From Sphingobium sp. BYY-5 (lineage in GTDB: Bacteria > Pseudomonadota > Alphaproteobacteria > Sphingomonadales > Sphingomonadaceae): DNA of 64,000 nucleotides. The DNA lies in contig NZ_JALEBH010000002.1 of NCBI RefSeq assembly GCF_022758885.1, positions 1 through 64,000 of the forward strand. The letters are read 5' to 3'. Of the stretch, positions 24,617-33,683 are shown piece after piece. Within the stretch, counting starts at the first letter, position 1. Each line of letters begins with the position of its first letter. The translations under genes were made by a program, and so were the position numbers. The notes beneath the pieces were generated by a model. The model was not told the DNA's origin. It did not search any database and saw only the letters and a list, made by a program, of their open reading frames with translations.

Positions 24617-24643
24617 GGTGGGGATGGCTTTGCTGTCCCCACC
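24617..24643. terminator. 12-bp hairpin (two G-T wobbles), likely terminator
   Basis: GGTGGGGATGGC (24617-24628) pairs with GCTGTCCCCACC (24632-24643) around a TTT loop. On the minus strand it is followed by GGTTTGCATTTT, and on the plus strand by AGAGATTT. It lies 43 bases after the reductase stop and 74 bases past the end of a minus-strand gene remnant, so it may have served either. Confidence 0.6.
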
Positions 24644-24716
24644 AGAGATTTGATCGAGCGCCACAATATGGGTTGGGTGATGAAACGCTGCACGGTTTCT
24701 TCATCCTGTCCGTCGG

Positions 24717-24812
24717 TCAGGTGCGGACGAACATGTCCAGCCCCAAGCGCTCGGCTGCGTGCTTCATTGCGGTTAGATCCGAGCCGACAGAATAACCTAT
24801 TCCGCCGGCTCG
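24717..24812 (-). pseudogene. possible 31-codon tail of a lost gene
   Basis: Between a stop at 24813 and the TGA at 24717 the minus strand reads a protein-like stretch with AGGIGYSVGSDLTAMK followed by HAAERLGLDMFVRT. It has no start codon at its head and no ribosome site. The glycine-rich beta-turn and following helix look like the last beta-alpha unit of a TIM barrel enzyme, and a terminator hairpin lies just downstream. I read it as the C-terminal remnant of a deleted gene; the family is not recognised and chance is possible at this length. Confidence 0.35.
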
Positions 24813-24828
24813 TTACTCAAGTCGATAA

Positions 24829-26991
24829 TTATTCGCGTCCACTCTTTGCAGCATCCGGTGCATTGAGCGGGCCGCCCTTCACAGCCGGAGCGTCCTTGAG
24901 ATAATGGGCCAGCCAGCCCTGCACTTCCCGATAGAATTGGCGGCTGTCCTCCGGCTTGGTGATCCAGTGCCAGGCATCGGGGAAGATCAGCAACCGGCTG
25001 GGCACCTGCATCCGCTGCAACGTAGACCAGGTTTCCAGTGTGTTGGACATCGGTACGCGGAAATCGCGCTCGCCCGCCGTCAGCAGCATTGGCGTCTTCC
25101 AGTCCTTGGCATAGGTGATCGGACTCTGGTCGCGCCACACCTTGCTGTCACCCCAGGGAGGACCGCCGCTCGCAATCTCGCGGCCATAATTGAAGTCGCT
25201 GGTGCCCCATTGGGTCAGCAAGTCGACTTCGCCCGCATGGCTGACGATGCATTTGTAGCGGGTCGTGGTTGCTTCCATCCAGTTGGCAAGATGACCGCCA
25301 TAGCTCGCGCCGCCGGCGCAGGCATTGCCAATGTCGATAAAGCCGTAGCGCTTGCCCGCCTCGTCAACAGCCTGGTTGATCTCTTCGGCAGGGCCGCGCA
25401 ACGGATCAAGCTTGATCGCGCGGGAGAAGGCCTCGCCATAGCCGGTCGACCCCATATAGTCGGTCATCAGCACCACATAACCCGCGCTGGCGAGCAGGTG
25501 ATAATTCCATCGCAGGCCGATCTGGTCGGTGTTGGAGGATGCCGGCCCGCCGTGCATCAGCACCATCAGCGGATATTTCTTCGCGGGATCGAAGGCAGGC
25601 GGCGTCACGATCATATTGTGGATGCGGCGGCCCTTGCTGGTGGTGAACCAGAAATGCTGGGGACTTGTCCAGTCGATCGTCGCTGCCAGGGCCGTGTTGA
25701 CGTTGGTGAGGTTGGTGTGCTGCCTGGCGCCGGGATTGATCCGGACAATCTCCGCCGGGTTCACCGCGCTGCCGTAGCTGGCGATCAAGGTGGCGGACTT
25801 GGCCTTGGACGGGATGGTGATCGCGGTATAGCCGCCGGTCTTGGGCGCGATGACCAATTCGGGTTCGCCGCCTGCGGCCGATAGTCGATAGAGATTTTCC
25901 ATGCCTGCATCTGGCACGGTCAGATAGAGGGTGCGACTGTCGGGGGTCACGGCAAAGCCGTCCACCTCGCGGTCGAATTTGCCCGTCAGCGGCGTTGCGG
26001 GGCCGCCCGCAGGCCAGGCGACGCGATGCAGGCGCGCCAGATCGTAAACTTCCTCGCCCTGAGCATTGAACTTGAAGATCAGGTTCTCGCCGTCGGGTGT
26101 GAATGTCGGGTCGTCATATTCACCAGCCGCAGGAGTGAGGAGGGCTGGCTCGCCGCCGCCGGTAGGCATATGATATAGTCCGGAATTGACCCGCGCATGG
26201 GCCGCATTCCAGCGTTCCGTGGTGGCGATGAAGACGATTTCCTTGCCATCGGGACTCCAGGCGGGGGCAAGGGTCGTACCGCCGTCGCCCTGAGCATTGC
26301 CACCGAACCCGTCGGTCTGCGCCAGTTTCGTGGGCGAGAGAATGTCGCGCGCCACCGCGCCATCGGTGAGTGGCTGAACCCACAAGCTGGGGCGTCGGTC
26401 GTCGATCCAGTCGTTCCAATAGCGGATCGGAAAATGCTCGTAGACGCGCATGTTGAACTTGCGCCCCTTGCGCTCGTCCACCGCCTTCTTGTTGGCGGCG
26501 GCGTCCAACGCACCCGGATAAACCTGGCTTTCGAACAGAATCGCCTGTCCGTCCGGCCGCCATTGCGGATTGGCGGCGCCTGTCGGCACATCGGTGACAC
26601 GCCTGGCGTCGCCGCCCGCAAGGTCGAGGACATAGATTTGCGCGACCTCATCCCCCTCGCGTTTGGTCGAGAAGGCAAGCCGGCGGCTGTCGGGCGCCCA
26701 GGCCGGATCGCTTTCGGCCGCTTTGGTCGCGGTCAGGCGGCGTGGCGCGGTTGATCCATCAGCCGGTACGATCCACAGATCGCTGACCGCAGCGTCTTTC
26801 TCATAGGATGGCTCGTTCAACGAATAGACGACCCATTTGCCATCGGGACTGATCAGCGGCGCGCCAACACGCTTCATCATCCACAGCGTTTCATGCGTCA
26901 GAACCTGTTTGGGTTGGGCAATAGCGGGCGTACCGCAAAATCCCCCAACCATCGCCGCAGAAAGCAGGAAGCGCGCTATCATTCTCATCAT
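24829..26991 (-). CDS. exported S9-family serine peptidase (acylaminoacyl/dipeptidyl peptidase type)
   Basis: 720 residues with a signal peptide (FLLSAAMVGGFCGTPAIAQ). The long beta-propeller part carries repeated WD40/PD40-like SPDGK motifs (ISPDGKWVVY, WAPDSRRLAF, WSPDGKEIVF, FTPDGENLIF). The C-terminal alpha/beta hydrolase has the triad Ser563 (GGASYGGH), Asp643 (GERDFRVP) and His675 (DAWHWI). Such enzymes cleave short peptides or acyl-amino acids in the periplasm. It is divergent from a TonB receptor and a class C serine hydrolase, so peptide-like or amide substrates are possible for that locus. Three in-frame ATGs at the start leave a few residues of uncertainty. Confidence 0.9.
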   Translation of the reverse strand: MMRMIARFLLSAAMVGGFCGTPAIAQPKQVLTHETLWMMKRVGAPLISPDGKWVVYSLNEPSYEKDAAVSDLWIVPADGSTAPRRLTATKAAESDPAWAPDSRRLAFSTKREGDEVAQIYVLDLAGGDARRVTDVPTGAANPQWRPDGQAILFESQVYPGALDAAANKKAVDERKGRKFNMRVYEHFPIRYWNDWIDDRRPSLWVQPLTDGAVARDILSPTKLAQTDGFGGNAQGDGGTTLAPAWSPDGKEIVFIATTERWNAAHARVNSGLYHMPTGGGEPALLTPAAGEYDDPTFTPDGENLIFKFNAQGEEVYDLARLHRVAWPAGGPATPLTGKFDREVDGFAVTPDSRTLYLTVPDAGMENLYRLSAAGGEPELVIAPKTGGYTAITIPSKAKSATLIASYGSAVNPAEIVRINPGARQHTNLTNVNTALAATIDWTSPQHFWFTTSKGRRIHNMIVTPPAFDPAKKYPLMVLMHGGPASSNTDQIGLRWNYHLLASAGYVVLMTDYMGSTGYGEAFSRAIKLDPLRGPAEEINQAVDEAGKRYGFIDIGNACAGGASYGGHLANWMEATTTRYKCIVSHAGEVDLLTQWGTSDFNYGREIASGGPPWGDSKVWRDQSPITYAKDWKTPMLLTAGERDFRVPMSNTLETWSTLQRMQVPSRLLIFPDAWHWITKPEDSRQFYREVQGWLAHYLKDAPAVKGGPLNAPDAAKSGRE

Positions 26992-27290
26992 CGACCCCGT
27001 TTCGATTCCCAGGCAGACATATCTGCCAATTCATTCCTTCTCTCACAACGATACCCTGCCGCTGCAAGCATGACGATGAGGTTCATGCACTTCACTTTTC
27101 GGGATGAGTTATTTTTCAAAGACTTGTCGGAAGGGGAGGGGTCACATAAATATTAGTTCATATTCTAGAATTAATCGTATATATGAATGAATGTCATCGA
27201 GTCCACGAGCCCAATGTTCGGGATGCGCTGGCTTGCAGGGTGGCGCGCCTGATTCGAAAGAACCGCTGCCTGATATGGGGAGAGGGTGGT

Positions 27291-27306
27291 TACAACAGTG
27301 GTTGTA
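27291..27306. promoter_or_regulatory. inverted repeat TACAAC-AGTG-GTTGTA, candidate operator
   Basis: Six-base arms TACAAC and GTTGTA are perfectly inverted across four bases, in the middle of the divergent region between the S9 peptidase and the receptor. The layout fits a dimeric repressor or activator site. No regulator gene is adjacent. Confidence 0.35.
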
Positions 27307-27480
27307 GGCGTTCACACATATAATTTAAGGGCATATCGCCAAGTAACGTCCAGCGTGCGTCTGCATCGCGCTGAGTACCAGCTATATTGTTTTAATAATC
27401 CGAAATTTATAGCGGCATCTGGCCTGCTCTTCTGAATAATTTTGTCTGTCGAAAATGGGAAAGGCAGAATTTTAACTATA

Positions 27481-27499
27481 TTGTATCATAAGCATACAA
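27481..27499. promoter_or_regulatory. inverted repeat TTGTAT-N7-ATACAA directly before the receptor ribosome site
   Basis: TTGTAT (27481-27486) and ATACAA (27494-27499) are perfect inverted arms. The right arm ends immediately before the TGGGGAGGG ribosome site of the receptor. It could be a repressor site of the GntR-like TTGTAT...ATACAA type or a small leader hairpin affecting translation. Confidence 0.35.
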
Positions 27500-27517
27500 A
27501 TGGGGAGGGTGTACAAC

Positions 27518-30076
27518 ATGACGTTCAAGCAGAATATTCTTGGCTCCAGCCTACTCGTGCTGGCATATCTTGCTGCTGCGCCGGCAGCTTTGGCGCAGGA
27601 AACATCAACAACGCCACCGCCGGACCAGAAGCGCATTAGCGCGTCCGACGCCGTGCCCGAGATCATTGTGACGGCGCAATTCCGCTCACAGAAGCTTCAG
27701 GATACGCCGCTTTCTATCACCGCGCTCAATGGCGAGGCGCTCGAAGCCAGGGGACAGACCAACATTTCCGAAGTTGCGGCGCAGACGCCTAACGTCACGC
27801 TGGCGCCGCAGAACGGCTATCTAGGCCCCGGCATCATCGCCTTCATTCGTGGCGTGGGCCAGTCCGACCCGAACTTTGCGCTGGAACCGGGCGTGGGCAT
27901 GTATATCGACGATGTCTATCTGCCAACACTGACCGGCTCGCTGCTGGACCTCATGGACCTGGACCGGGTCGAAATCCTGCGCGGCCCGCAGGGGACGCTG
28001 GCAGGGCGCAATTCGCTGGGCGGCTCGATCAAGCTTTATTCCGTCAAGCCTCAAGGCGATGGCAGCGGTATGTTGGAAGCCACCTATGGCAGCTATAACC
28101 GTATCGACATGCGCGGCTATATCGACCTGAAGCTAGCCGATACGCTGTTCCTGCGCGTGTCGGGCGCGACCAAGAATCGTGACGGCTATGTGAAACGTCT
28201 CGATTATGCGCAGACGCATCCTGGGTCGAACGTGCCCACCCAGGCCACCGATGCCGACCCGGTGCTCGGCACCTTGGGGGGGCAGAGCTTTGTCGCGACG
28301 AAAGCGGCGCTGCGGTGGCTGCCCAGTGAGGATATCGAGGTCAATGTGTCCGCCGACTATACACGGCAGCGGGACGAAGCGGGGGCAAGCGTATTGCTCT
28401 TCGCGAACAAGGCGGGTGTGTTTCCCGGACCCAATGCCACCGGCGGTCCCCGTCCCTGGCTGGCGGGCGTCAATGGCAATCCGGTGCCGCTCAATTGTGC
28501 CTTTGTCGCCTTTGGCGTGAATAGCTGCGACACACCTCCGGGCGGCTATAATCGGCGTTTCATCAATTATGGAACGTTCGTCGACAACGCGACGAAGGAT
28601 GGTCAAATGGCCTATAAGCCGCTGTCGCTCGACCCGCATTCGGATCTCGACAATTATGGCTTCGCCGGCACGATCGACTGGACGATCAGCGATGGTCTCG
28701 CGCTCAAGTCCGTCACTGCCTATCGTCACTATGAAGCCGACTGGTCCTTTGCCGAAGGCGCCCCGGTCCAGTCGTCGATGTTCGAACAGCAGCAGACCAA
28801 TACGCAGTGGAGCCAGGAACTGCGCCTAAGCGGCAACGCGCTCGATCGACGGCTCGACTATACGGTGGGTGGCTTCTATTTTGATACCAAGGGCAAGTTC
28901 ACCGGTCGCATCGACCTCAACTATGCCGGCATCGATTTCCTCCACGGCCCCGACCCCACGCCCGCGACCAACAAGGCGTTGTTCGCCAATGTCAGCTTCA
29001 AGCCGGTCGATGCGCTCACGCTGACGGGAGGTATCCGTTCCTCCTGGGATACGAAGGATTATCGCTATGTTCGGCATAATCCGGATGGCACGGAAATCCA
29101 GGGTCCATGCCAGTTTTTCCTGGGAGCGCCGACTGCGGGACCGACCGGCGTGGGCAACTCGCCCAACTGCCTGCTCTTCGGTCTCAATGGTTTGGAAGCG
29201 CATTTCAAATCGCAGCGGACTGACTGGCGCGTTGCGGCCGATTATCGCTTCTCGCCCGAATTCATGGTCTATGCGCAGGTATCGACTGGCTATCGGGCTG
29301 GCGGCGTCAATCCCCGGCCTTTCTATCCCAGCCAGGTGCGCCCCTTCTCACCGGAAACGATCACCGCCTATGAAGCAGGCTTCAAGTCCGACCTGTTCAA
29401 TCGCCTGTTGCGCCTCAACGTCTCTGCTTTCTTCAACGATTACAAGAATATCATCCTGACCGTATTCAACTGCCCGACCGATGCGGGGGCAGAGGGGACG
29501 CCCTGTCTTCAGCCAACCAATGTCGGGTCGGCGGATGTCAAGGGCTTCGAGATCGAGACCACGTTGCGGCCAATGCGAAATCTCAGCTTCGACGGGTCGC
29601 TCAGCTATCTCGACTTCAAATATACTTCGCTCGGCTCCGCCAATACCGGCGTCACGCTGGACATGGTGCCGCCCTACACGCCCAAGTGGAAATGGAATGT
29701 CGGCGCGCAATATGACATTCCCGATGTTCTGGGCGGCGGGCTTAGCTTCCGCCTCGACGGCAGTTACCAGTCTCACATCTATGTGGATGCGATCAATACC
29801 GACGCGGCGATTGTTTCCACAACCGATGCCGGTGCGGGCGGCGGTGCCTTGCCCACCCTGGTCGCGACCAGCCGGATCGATGGCTATTTCCTGGCCAATG
29901 CCCGTGTGACCTGGCGCAGTGACGCAGACGGTTGGAGCGCATCGCTTGAGGTGCGAAACTTGACCGACAAATATTATTTTACATCGATGAACACCAATTT
30001 CAGTTCGGTGGGCGTTTTGTCGGGCGCGCCGGGCTTGCCGCGCACCTGGGCGGTGACGGTCAAGAAGCAATTCTGA
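27518..30076 (+). CDS. TonB-dependent receptor
   Basis: 852 residues from the ATG at 27518, which follows GGGGAGGG; a TTG-type frame nine codons longer is less likely. The N-terminus has a signal peptide (ILGSSLLVLAYLAAAPAALAQ), then a plug starting PEIIVTAQFRSQKLQDTPLSITALNGEAL with the VEILRGPQGTLAGRNSLGGSI motif. The outer-membrane barrel ends in TWAVTVKKQF with a terminal Phe. There is no STN domain. Plug type places it with the widespread proteobacterial receptors for varied organic ligands. It is co-directed with a class C serine hydrolase 76 bases downstream and divergent from an S9 peptidase. The ligand is unknown. Confidence 0.9.
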   Translation: MTFKQNILGSSLLVLAYLAAAPAALAQETSTTPPPDQKRISASDAVPEIIVTAQFRSQKLQDTPLSITALNGEALEARGQTNISEVAAQTPNVTLAPQNGYLGPGIIAFIRGVGQSDPNFALEPGVGMYIDDVYLPTLTGSLLDLMDLDRVEILRGPQGTLAGRNSLGGSIKLYSVKPQGDGSGMLEATYGSYNRIDMRGYIDLKLADTLFLRVSGATKNRDGYVKRLDYAQTHPGSNVPTQATDADPVLGTLGGQSFVATKAALRWLPSEDIEVNVSADYTRQRDEAGASVLLFANKAGVFPGPNATGGPRPWLAGVNGNPVPLNCAFVAFGVNSCDTPPGGYNRRFINYGTFVDNATKDGQMAYKPLSLDPHSDLDNYGFAGTIDWTISDGLALKSVTAYRHYEADWSFAEGAPVQSSMFEQQQTNTQWSQELRLSGNALDRRLDYTVGGFYFDTKGKFTGRIDLNYAGIDFLHGPDPTPATNKALFANVSFKPVDALTLTGGIRSSWDTKDYRYVRHNPDGTEIQGPCQFFLGAPTAGPTGVGNSPNCLLFGLNGLEAHFKSQRTDWRVAADYRFSPEFMVYAQVSTGYRAGGVNPRPFYPSQVRPFSPETITAYEAGFKSDLFNRLLRLNVSAFFNDYKNIILTVFNCPTDAGAEGTPCLQPTNVGSADVKGFEIETTLRPMRNLSFDGSLSYLDFKYTSLGSANTGVTLDMVPPYTPKWKWNVGAQYDIPDVLGGGLSFRLDGSYQSHIYVDAINTDAAIVSTTDAGAGGGALPTLVATSRIDGYFLANARVTWRSDADGWSASLEVRNLTDKYYFTSMNTNFSSVGVLSGAPGLPRTWAVTVKKQF

Positions 30077-30086
30077 CCAATTGATC

Positions 30087-30112
30087 GGGCGGTGCGACTT
30101 ACCGTGCCGCCC
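30087..30112 (+). terminator. intercistronic hairpin after the receptor gene
   Basis: GGGCGG (30087-30092) pairs with CCGCCC (30107-30112), with weaker pairing inside, and is followed by CTTCTTCC. It lies 10 bases after the receptor stop and before the strong ribosome site of the serine hydrolase. It is more likely an attenuator or mRNA-stabilising hairpin than a full terminator. Confidence 0.4.
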
Positions 30113-30152
30113 CTTCTTCCTCCCTTATGCCATTCTCCTGAAGGAGGTTCCC

Positions 30153-31367
30153 ATGACCAGAGGCTATCCCGTGCGCTTTCTTGCCGCGCTCTTCCTCACC
30201 ACGACCGCCGCATCCGGCCCCACCGCTGACCGGGCCGACATTCCGCCCGATCCGGTCGTCCAGATGCGGGAGCATTGGCTGGACGCGGATATCAGCGCCT
30301 TCAATTTCCGCCACTCTGCGGACATGTTCGAAACCCGATCCGTGCCGCATGGCGATGCGGTACGGGCTCTGCCCGAAGGCGTTGGACTACTCCCTCCCGC
30401 CTATCGGCAAGGCGGCGTCACCCGCAGCTATGACGATTGGGCGCGCCGGACTTATACCAACGCGCTCATCGTCCTGCGGGACGGCAAGGTCATTTTCGAG
30501 GATTATCGCAACCGGTCCCAACCGTCCGATCGGTTCATTTCCTTCTCCATGGCGAAGTCGATCACGTCGCTGCTGATCGGGATCGCGCTTGATAGGGGCT
30601 TGATCGCCTCGCTGGACGACCCCGCAGGCAAATATGTCCCCGAACTACGCAAGGGGGCGTATGGCGATGTGACGATCCGGCAATTGCTCCAGATGCGGTC
30701 CGGAGTCGACTATGAGGAGCGTTATGATTTCGGCGAGAAGCCGAGCGTCGCCGCGCTCATTCATCGGCATGCCATTGTGCTCAACCAGGAACGTTTCGCC
30801 GATCGCGCCGTGGGCATTACGCGCGCGGCCAGGCCGGGCAGCCGGTTCAACTATGCGACGCTCGACACCGCGGTGCTTGGCTGGATATTGGAACGGGCGA
30901 CGGGCCAGTCGCTCGCAGCGTTTACCGCCGCCAATCTATGGCAACCGGCCGGCATGGAAACAGATGCATTCTGGATCGCCGATGGGCCGGAGGGGGTGGG
31001 CCGCGAATTGTCCGGTATGGGTTTCAACGCTACTTTGCGGGACTATGCCCGATTAGGACAGTTGATGCTGGACGATGGTATGCGCGAGAGTAAGCCTGTC
31101 CTACCGCGCGGCTGGATCAAGCAGGCGACCAGCATGATCCGCTTCGATCAGCCAACGCCTGGAGGAGGCCTGGGCTATGGCTTTCAGTTCTGGCAACTGG
31201 ATGACCAACCCGGCGCCTATACGGCGCTAGGCCTTGCCGGGCAGTTCATTTATGTCCACCCGAAAAGCCGCACGGTCATCGTGAAGCTCAGCCATTACCC
31301 CCTTCCCGAACCGTCGCATGTCATGGCCGAGACGCTGGCCTATTTCCACCAGCTAACCGCTCCCTAA
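30153..31367 (+). CDS. exported serine hydrolase, beta-lactamase class C / esterase family
   Basis: 404 residues from the ATG at 30153, set by AAGGAGG eight bases upstream. The N-terminus has a signal peptide (FLAALFLTTTAASGPTA). The catalytic SxxK motif is FSMAKSITSLL, the tyrosine motif is FNYATLDTAVLG, and GLAGQFIYV stands where the third class C motif lies. Family members are esterases, D-aminopeptidases, amide hydrolases or beta-lactamases in the periplasm. Placement behind a TonB receptor suggests it processes what the receptor imports rather than acting as a resistance enzyme. Confidence 0.85.
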   Translation: MTRGYPVRFLAALFLTTTAASGPTADRADIPPDPVVQMREHWLDADISAFNFRHSADMFETRSVPHGDAVRALPEGVGLLPPAYRQGGVTRSYDDWARRTYTNALIVLRDGKVIFEDYRNRSQPSDRFISFSMAKSITSLLIGIALDRGLIASLDDPAGKYVPELRKGAYGDVTIRQLLQMRSGVDYEERYDFGEKPSVAALIHRHAIVLNQERFADRAVGITRAARPGSRFNYATLDTAVLGWILERATGQSLAAFTAANLWQPAGMETDAFWIADGPEGVGRELSGMGFNATLRDYARLGQLMLDDGMRESKPVLPRGWIKQATSMIRFDQPTPGGGLGYGFQFWQLDDQPGAYTALGLAGQFIYVHPKSRTVIVKLSHYPLPEPSHVMAETLAYFHQLTAP

Positions 31368-31436
31368 GGGGGAATATGGAGTGCAATCCGCAGCCTGTTG
31401 AAGAGGATGCCGGTTCCGGCTTTCCCCCATTCCACC

Positions 31437-32486
31437 TCATGGACAGGGATCGGGAATGTCGCGATGAACGCTTTCGATCGCGGCGATCGCTTCGTCAGGG
31501 AGGATGATGTCGACGCTGGCGATGTCGGTCTTCAACTGTGCCAGGCTTGTGGCGCCGATAATGTTGGAGGTCACGAACGACCGGCTGTTGACGAAGGCCA
31601 GCGCCAATTGCGCAGCATCGAGTCCGAAGGCCTGCGCGATTGCGACATAGCGTGCGCTGGCCAGCGGTTGGTTGGGCAGGTCATAGCGGACGAACTGTCG
31701 CGCGACATCGCGTCGTGACCCGGCCGGAATGACGCCGCCCAAATATTTGCCCGTCAGGTTGCCGCCGGCAAGCGGCGAATAGGCCAGCAGGCCGACCTGC
31801 TCGCGCAGCGCGAACTCGGATAGCCCCTGTTCGAATGTGCGATTGAGGAGATTATAGGCGTTCTGGATCGATGCGACGCGCGGCCAGCCTCTTTCCCGCG
31901 ACAGGCGCAGATATTCGGACACGCCCCAGGGGGTTTCATTGGACAGGCCGAACTGACGGATCTTGCCCGCTTGCACCAGGTCGACAAGGGCGTTCAGCGT
32001 TTCTTCGATCGGCACCGTGTCCGGATCATCCTCAATCGTCCTCAGCCCGCGCCGCCCGAACGACGGAACGGTACGATCCGGCCAATGGACCTGGTAAAGA
32101 TCGATATAATCGGTCTGGAGCCGGCGCAGGCTGTCCTCGACCGCCAGCTCGATATTGCGCCGGTCCAACCGGTTGTTCCCGCCGCGGAACTTGCGGATCG
32201 GATCGCGCGAGGGGCCGGCGACCTTGGTGGCGAGGATGATGTCGTCGCGCCGGCCACGCTTGCCGATCCAGTTTCCAATGTAGGTTTCGGTGAGGAATTG
32301 CGTGTCGGCGCTGACCGGTGTGACGGGATAGCCTTCGGCCGTGTCGATGAAAGTCACGCCCTGTGCGAACGCATAGTCAAGTTGTTCATGCGCCTCCGCC
32401 TCGCTGTTCTGCGAGCCCCAGGTCATGGTGCCGAGACAGATCAGGCTGACGTTGATGTCCGTGCGGCCCAGCGTGCGATATTTCAT
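31437..32486 (-). CDS. tas: Tas-like NADP-dependent aldo/keto reductase
   Basis: 349 residues. The sequence follows E. coli Tas closely along its length: LGTMTWGSQNSEAEAHEQLDYA, TFIDTAEGYPV, the ETYIGNWIGKRG stretch, LRRLQTDYIDLYQVHWPDR, IRQFGLSNETPWGV, LLNRTFEQGLSE and LAYSPLAGGNLTGKYL. The catalytic Asp/Tyr/Lys/His set of aldo/keto reductases is present (Asp and Tyr in the FIDTAEGY stretch, Lys in ILATKVAG, His in YQVHWP). It reduces aldehydes or ketones with NADPH in the cytoplasm; the physiological substrate of Tas is not firmly known. It stands alone, convergent with the serine hydrolase. Confidence 0.85.
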   Translation of the reverse strand: MKYRTLGRTDINVSLICLGTMTWGSQNSEAEAHEQLDYAFAQGVTFIDTAEGYPVTPVSADTQFLTETYIGNWIGKRGRRDDIILATKVAGPSRDPIRKFRGGNNRLDRRNIELAVEDSLRRLQTDYIDLYQVHWPDRTVPSFGRRGLRTIEDDPDTVPIEETLNALVDLVQAGKIRQFGLSNETPWGVSEYLRLSRERGWPRVASIQNAYNLLNRTFEQGLSEFALREQVGLLAYSPLAGGNLTGKYLGGVIPAGSRRDVARQFVRYDLPNQPLASARYVAIAQAFGLDAAQLALAFVNSRSFVTSNIIGATSLAQLKTDIASVDIILPDEAIAAIESVHRDIPDPCP

Positions 32487-32672
32487 GCGCCTCTTTCCCA
32501 GATGGATGTGTGTTGAGAGGGCTCTAGCTGCCGGGACGGGGAAGGGAAGGGGCGAAGGCAGCCTTGAACATTATTCATGGATCGATAAGCCGCGCTGATC
32601 GAAGTGTCTGGCGAGCGATGGGCTTTTGCCGGTCCTTGTCCGCACGGGGAGGACGATATGCCTTCCCGATCG

Positions 32673-33683
32673 TCAGCGATTCAGCCTCTGCATCACTATG
32701 GCGCGCAGGCGGCGTGCGCCGGCCGGATCCAGGGGCGCGAGCGGGCCTTGCGCATGTTCGGGCAGATGATCGCGGGCCTGTTCCGGCGGGCCGAACAGAT
32801 AATGATCGAAAAGCGCGCGCCATGCCGCCCGTTCCGCTTTGGGTCGGCTGCGCAGGCTGAGCAGGCCGTGGAACAGCGTCGCCATCGGCGTGTCTACGAA
32901 GTCGGGCACGCTGTCCCACCAATAGTTCATCATGATGTTGAAGCCGTCCAATGCTTCGACCTGATGCCACCACAGGGCAGGGTAGAAGAGAATATCGCCC
33001 GGCTCCAGATCGGCCACCTCACATGCTTCCATTGCGGTGGCGAAGCGGGGATAGCGGTCAAGATCGGGGGCGGCCGGGTTCACCATGCTCACCACTTGCC
33101 CGCCGGGCGTAGGGTCGAGCGGGCCGGGATAGAGATTGCCGACCTGATCGGGCGGGAAAAGCGTGAAACGCCGACGCCCTACCAGACAACATGCCAGGTT
33201 GCGCGAACTGTCATAATGGGTCGCTGCGACGGTCCGGTTGCCGATCCACAGGCTGATCGTGGGAACAGCATCTCCAAAAAGGGACGGCAGATCGTTATGC
33301 GCGCGCAGACCGGGGAAATATTGATCGACATCGGTCGAGCCGACATACACCGCCGGCCCCGTGCCCGTCCTGTCGGCCCGGATCATGTCGAGATAATGGG
33401 GCAGGGGCGCACGGCTCCGTTCGAAGTTGAAGCCGGTCAGCGCGTCGTCGTAGAAAAAACGTCCGCCCGCTTCCTGAGCGCCGACATATCCGGTCACGGG
33501 CGCGCCGCCATAATGGGACAGGAGTTGTTCCATTGCCGCCTGTGCGGATTGACGACCCGCAAGGACCAGGGGCCAATTTTCGACAAAGCCGGTAATGATG
33601 GCCGGCCGCTGATCCGCCAGAAGGTCGGCCAGCCATCCGTCCGCCAATTGGGTTGCGGCGATCCGGCGTGTTTGGCGCGGCAT
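32673..33683 (-). CDS. JmjC-like cupin protein (Cupin_8), receptor-module partner
   Basis: 336 residues with the Cupin_8 order: RPAIITGFVENWPLV near the N-terminus, THYDSSRNLACCLVGRRRFTLFPPDQVGNLYPGPLDP in the core (His-x-Asp metal motif), and LEPGDILFYPALWWHQVEAL with the distal His. These proteins resemble JmjC Fe(II)/2-oxoglutarate hydroxylases. Genes of this type recur next to SapC, tryptophan halogenase-like and TonB receptor genes in Caulobacter, Xanthomonas and sphingomonads, but their role is not settled. The start overlaps the SapC stop by one base (TAATG), so they are translated as a pair. Confidence 0.82.
   Translation of the reverse strand: MPRQTRRIAATQLADGWLADLLADQRPAIITGFVENWPLVLAGRQSAQAAMEQLLSHYGGAPVTGYVGAQEAGGRFFYDDALTGFNFERSRAPLPHYLDMIRADRTGTGPAVYVGSTDVDQYFPGLRAHNDLPSLFGDAVPTISLWIGNRTVAATHYDSSRNLACCLVGRRRFTLFPPDQVGNLYPGPLDPTPGGQVVSMVNPAAPDLDRYPRFATAMEACEVADLEPGDILFYPALWWHQVEALDGFNIMMNYWWDSVPDFVDTPMATLFHGLLSLRSRPKAERAAWRALFDHYLFGPPEQARDHLPEHAQGPLAPLDPAGARRLRAIVMQRLNR

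Larger units (their letters stand above)
26992..27517. other. 526-bp AT-rich divergent promoter region
   Basis: No coding sequence is convincing here. The stretch is clearly more AT-rich than its surroundings, with runs such as AAATATTAGTTCATATTCTA. It contains the promoters of the S9 peptidase (minus) and the TonB receptor (plus), and two inverted repeats noted separately. Confidence 0.6.

Noticed and set aside
31409..31420. Short GCCGG/CCGGC hairpin with TTT after the class C hydrolase
   Set aside because: The stem is only four to five base pairs, too weak to support a terminator call.
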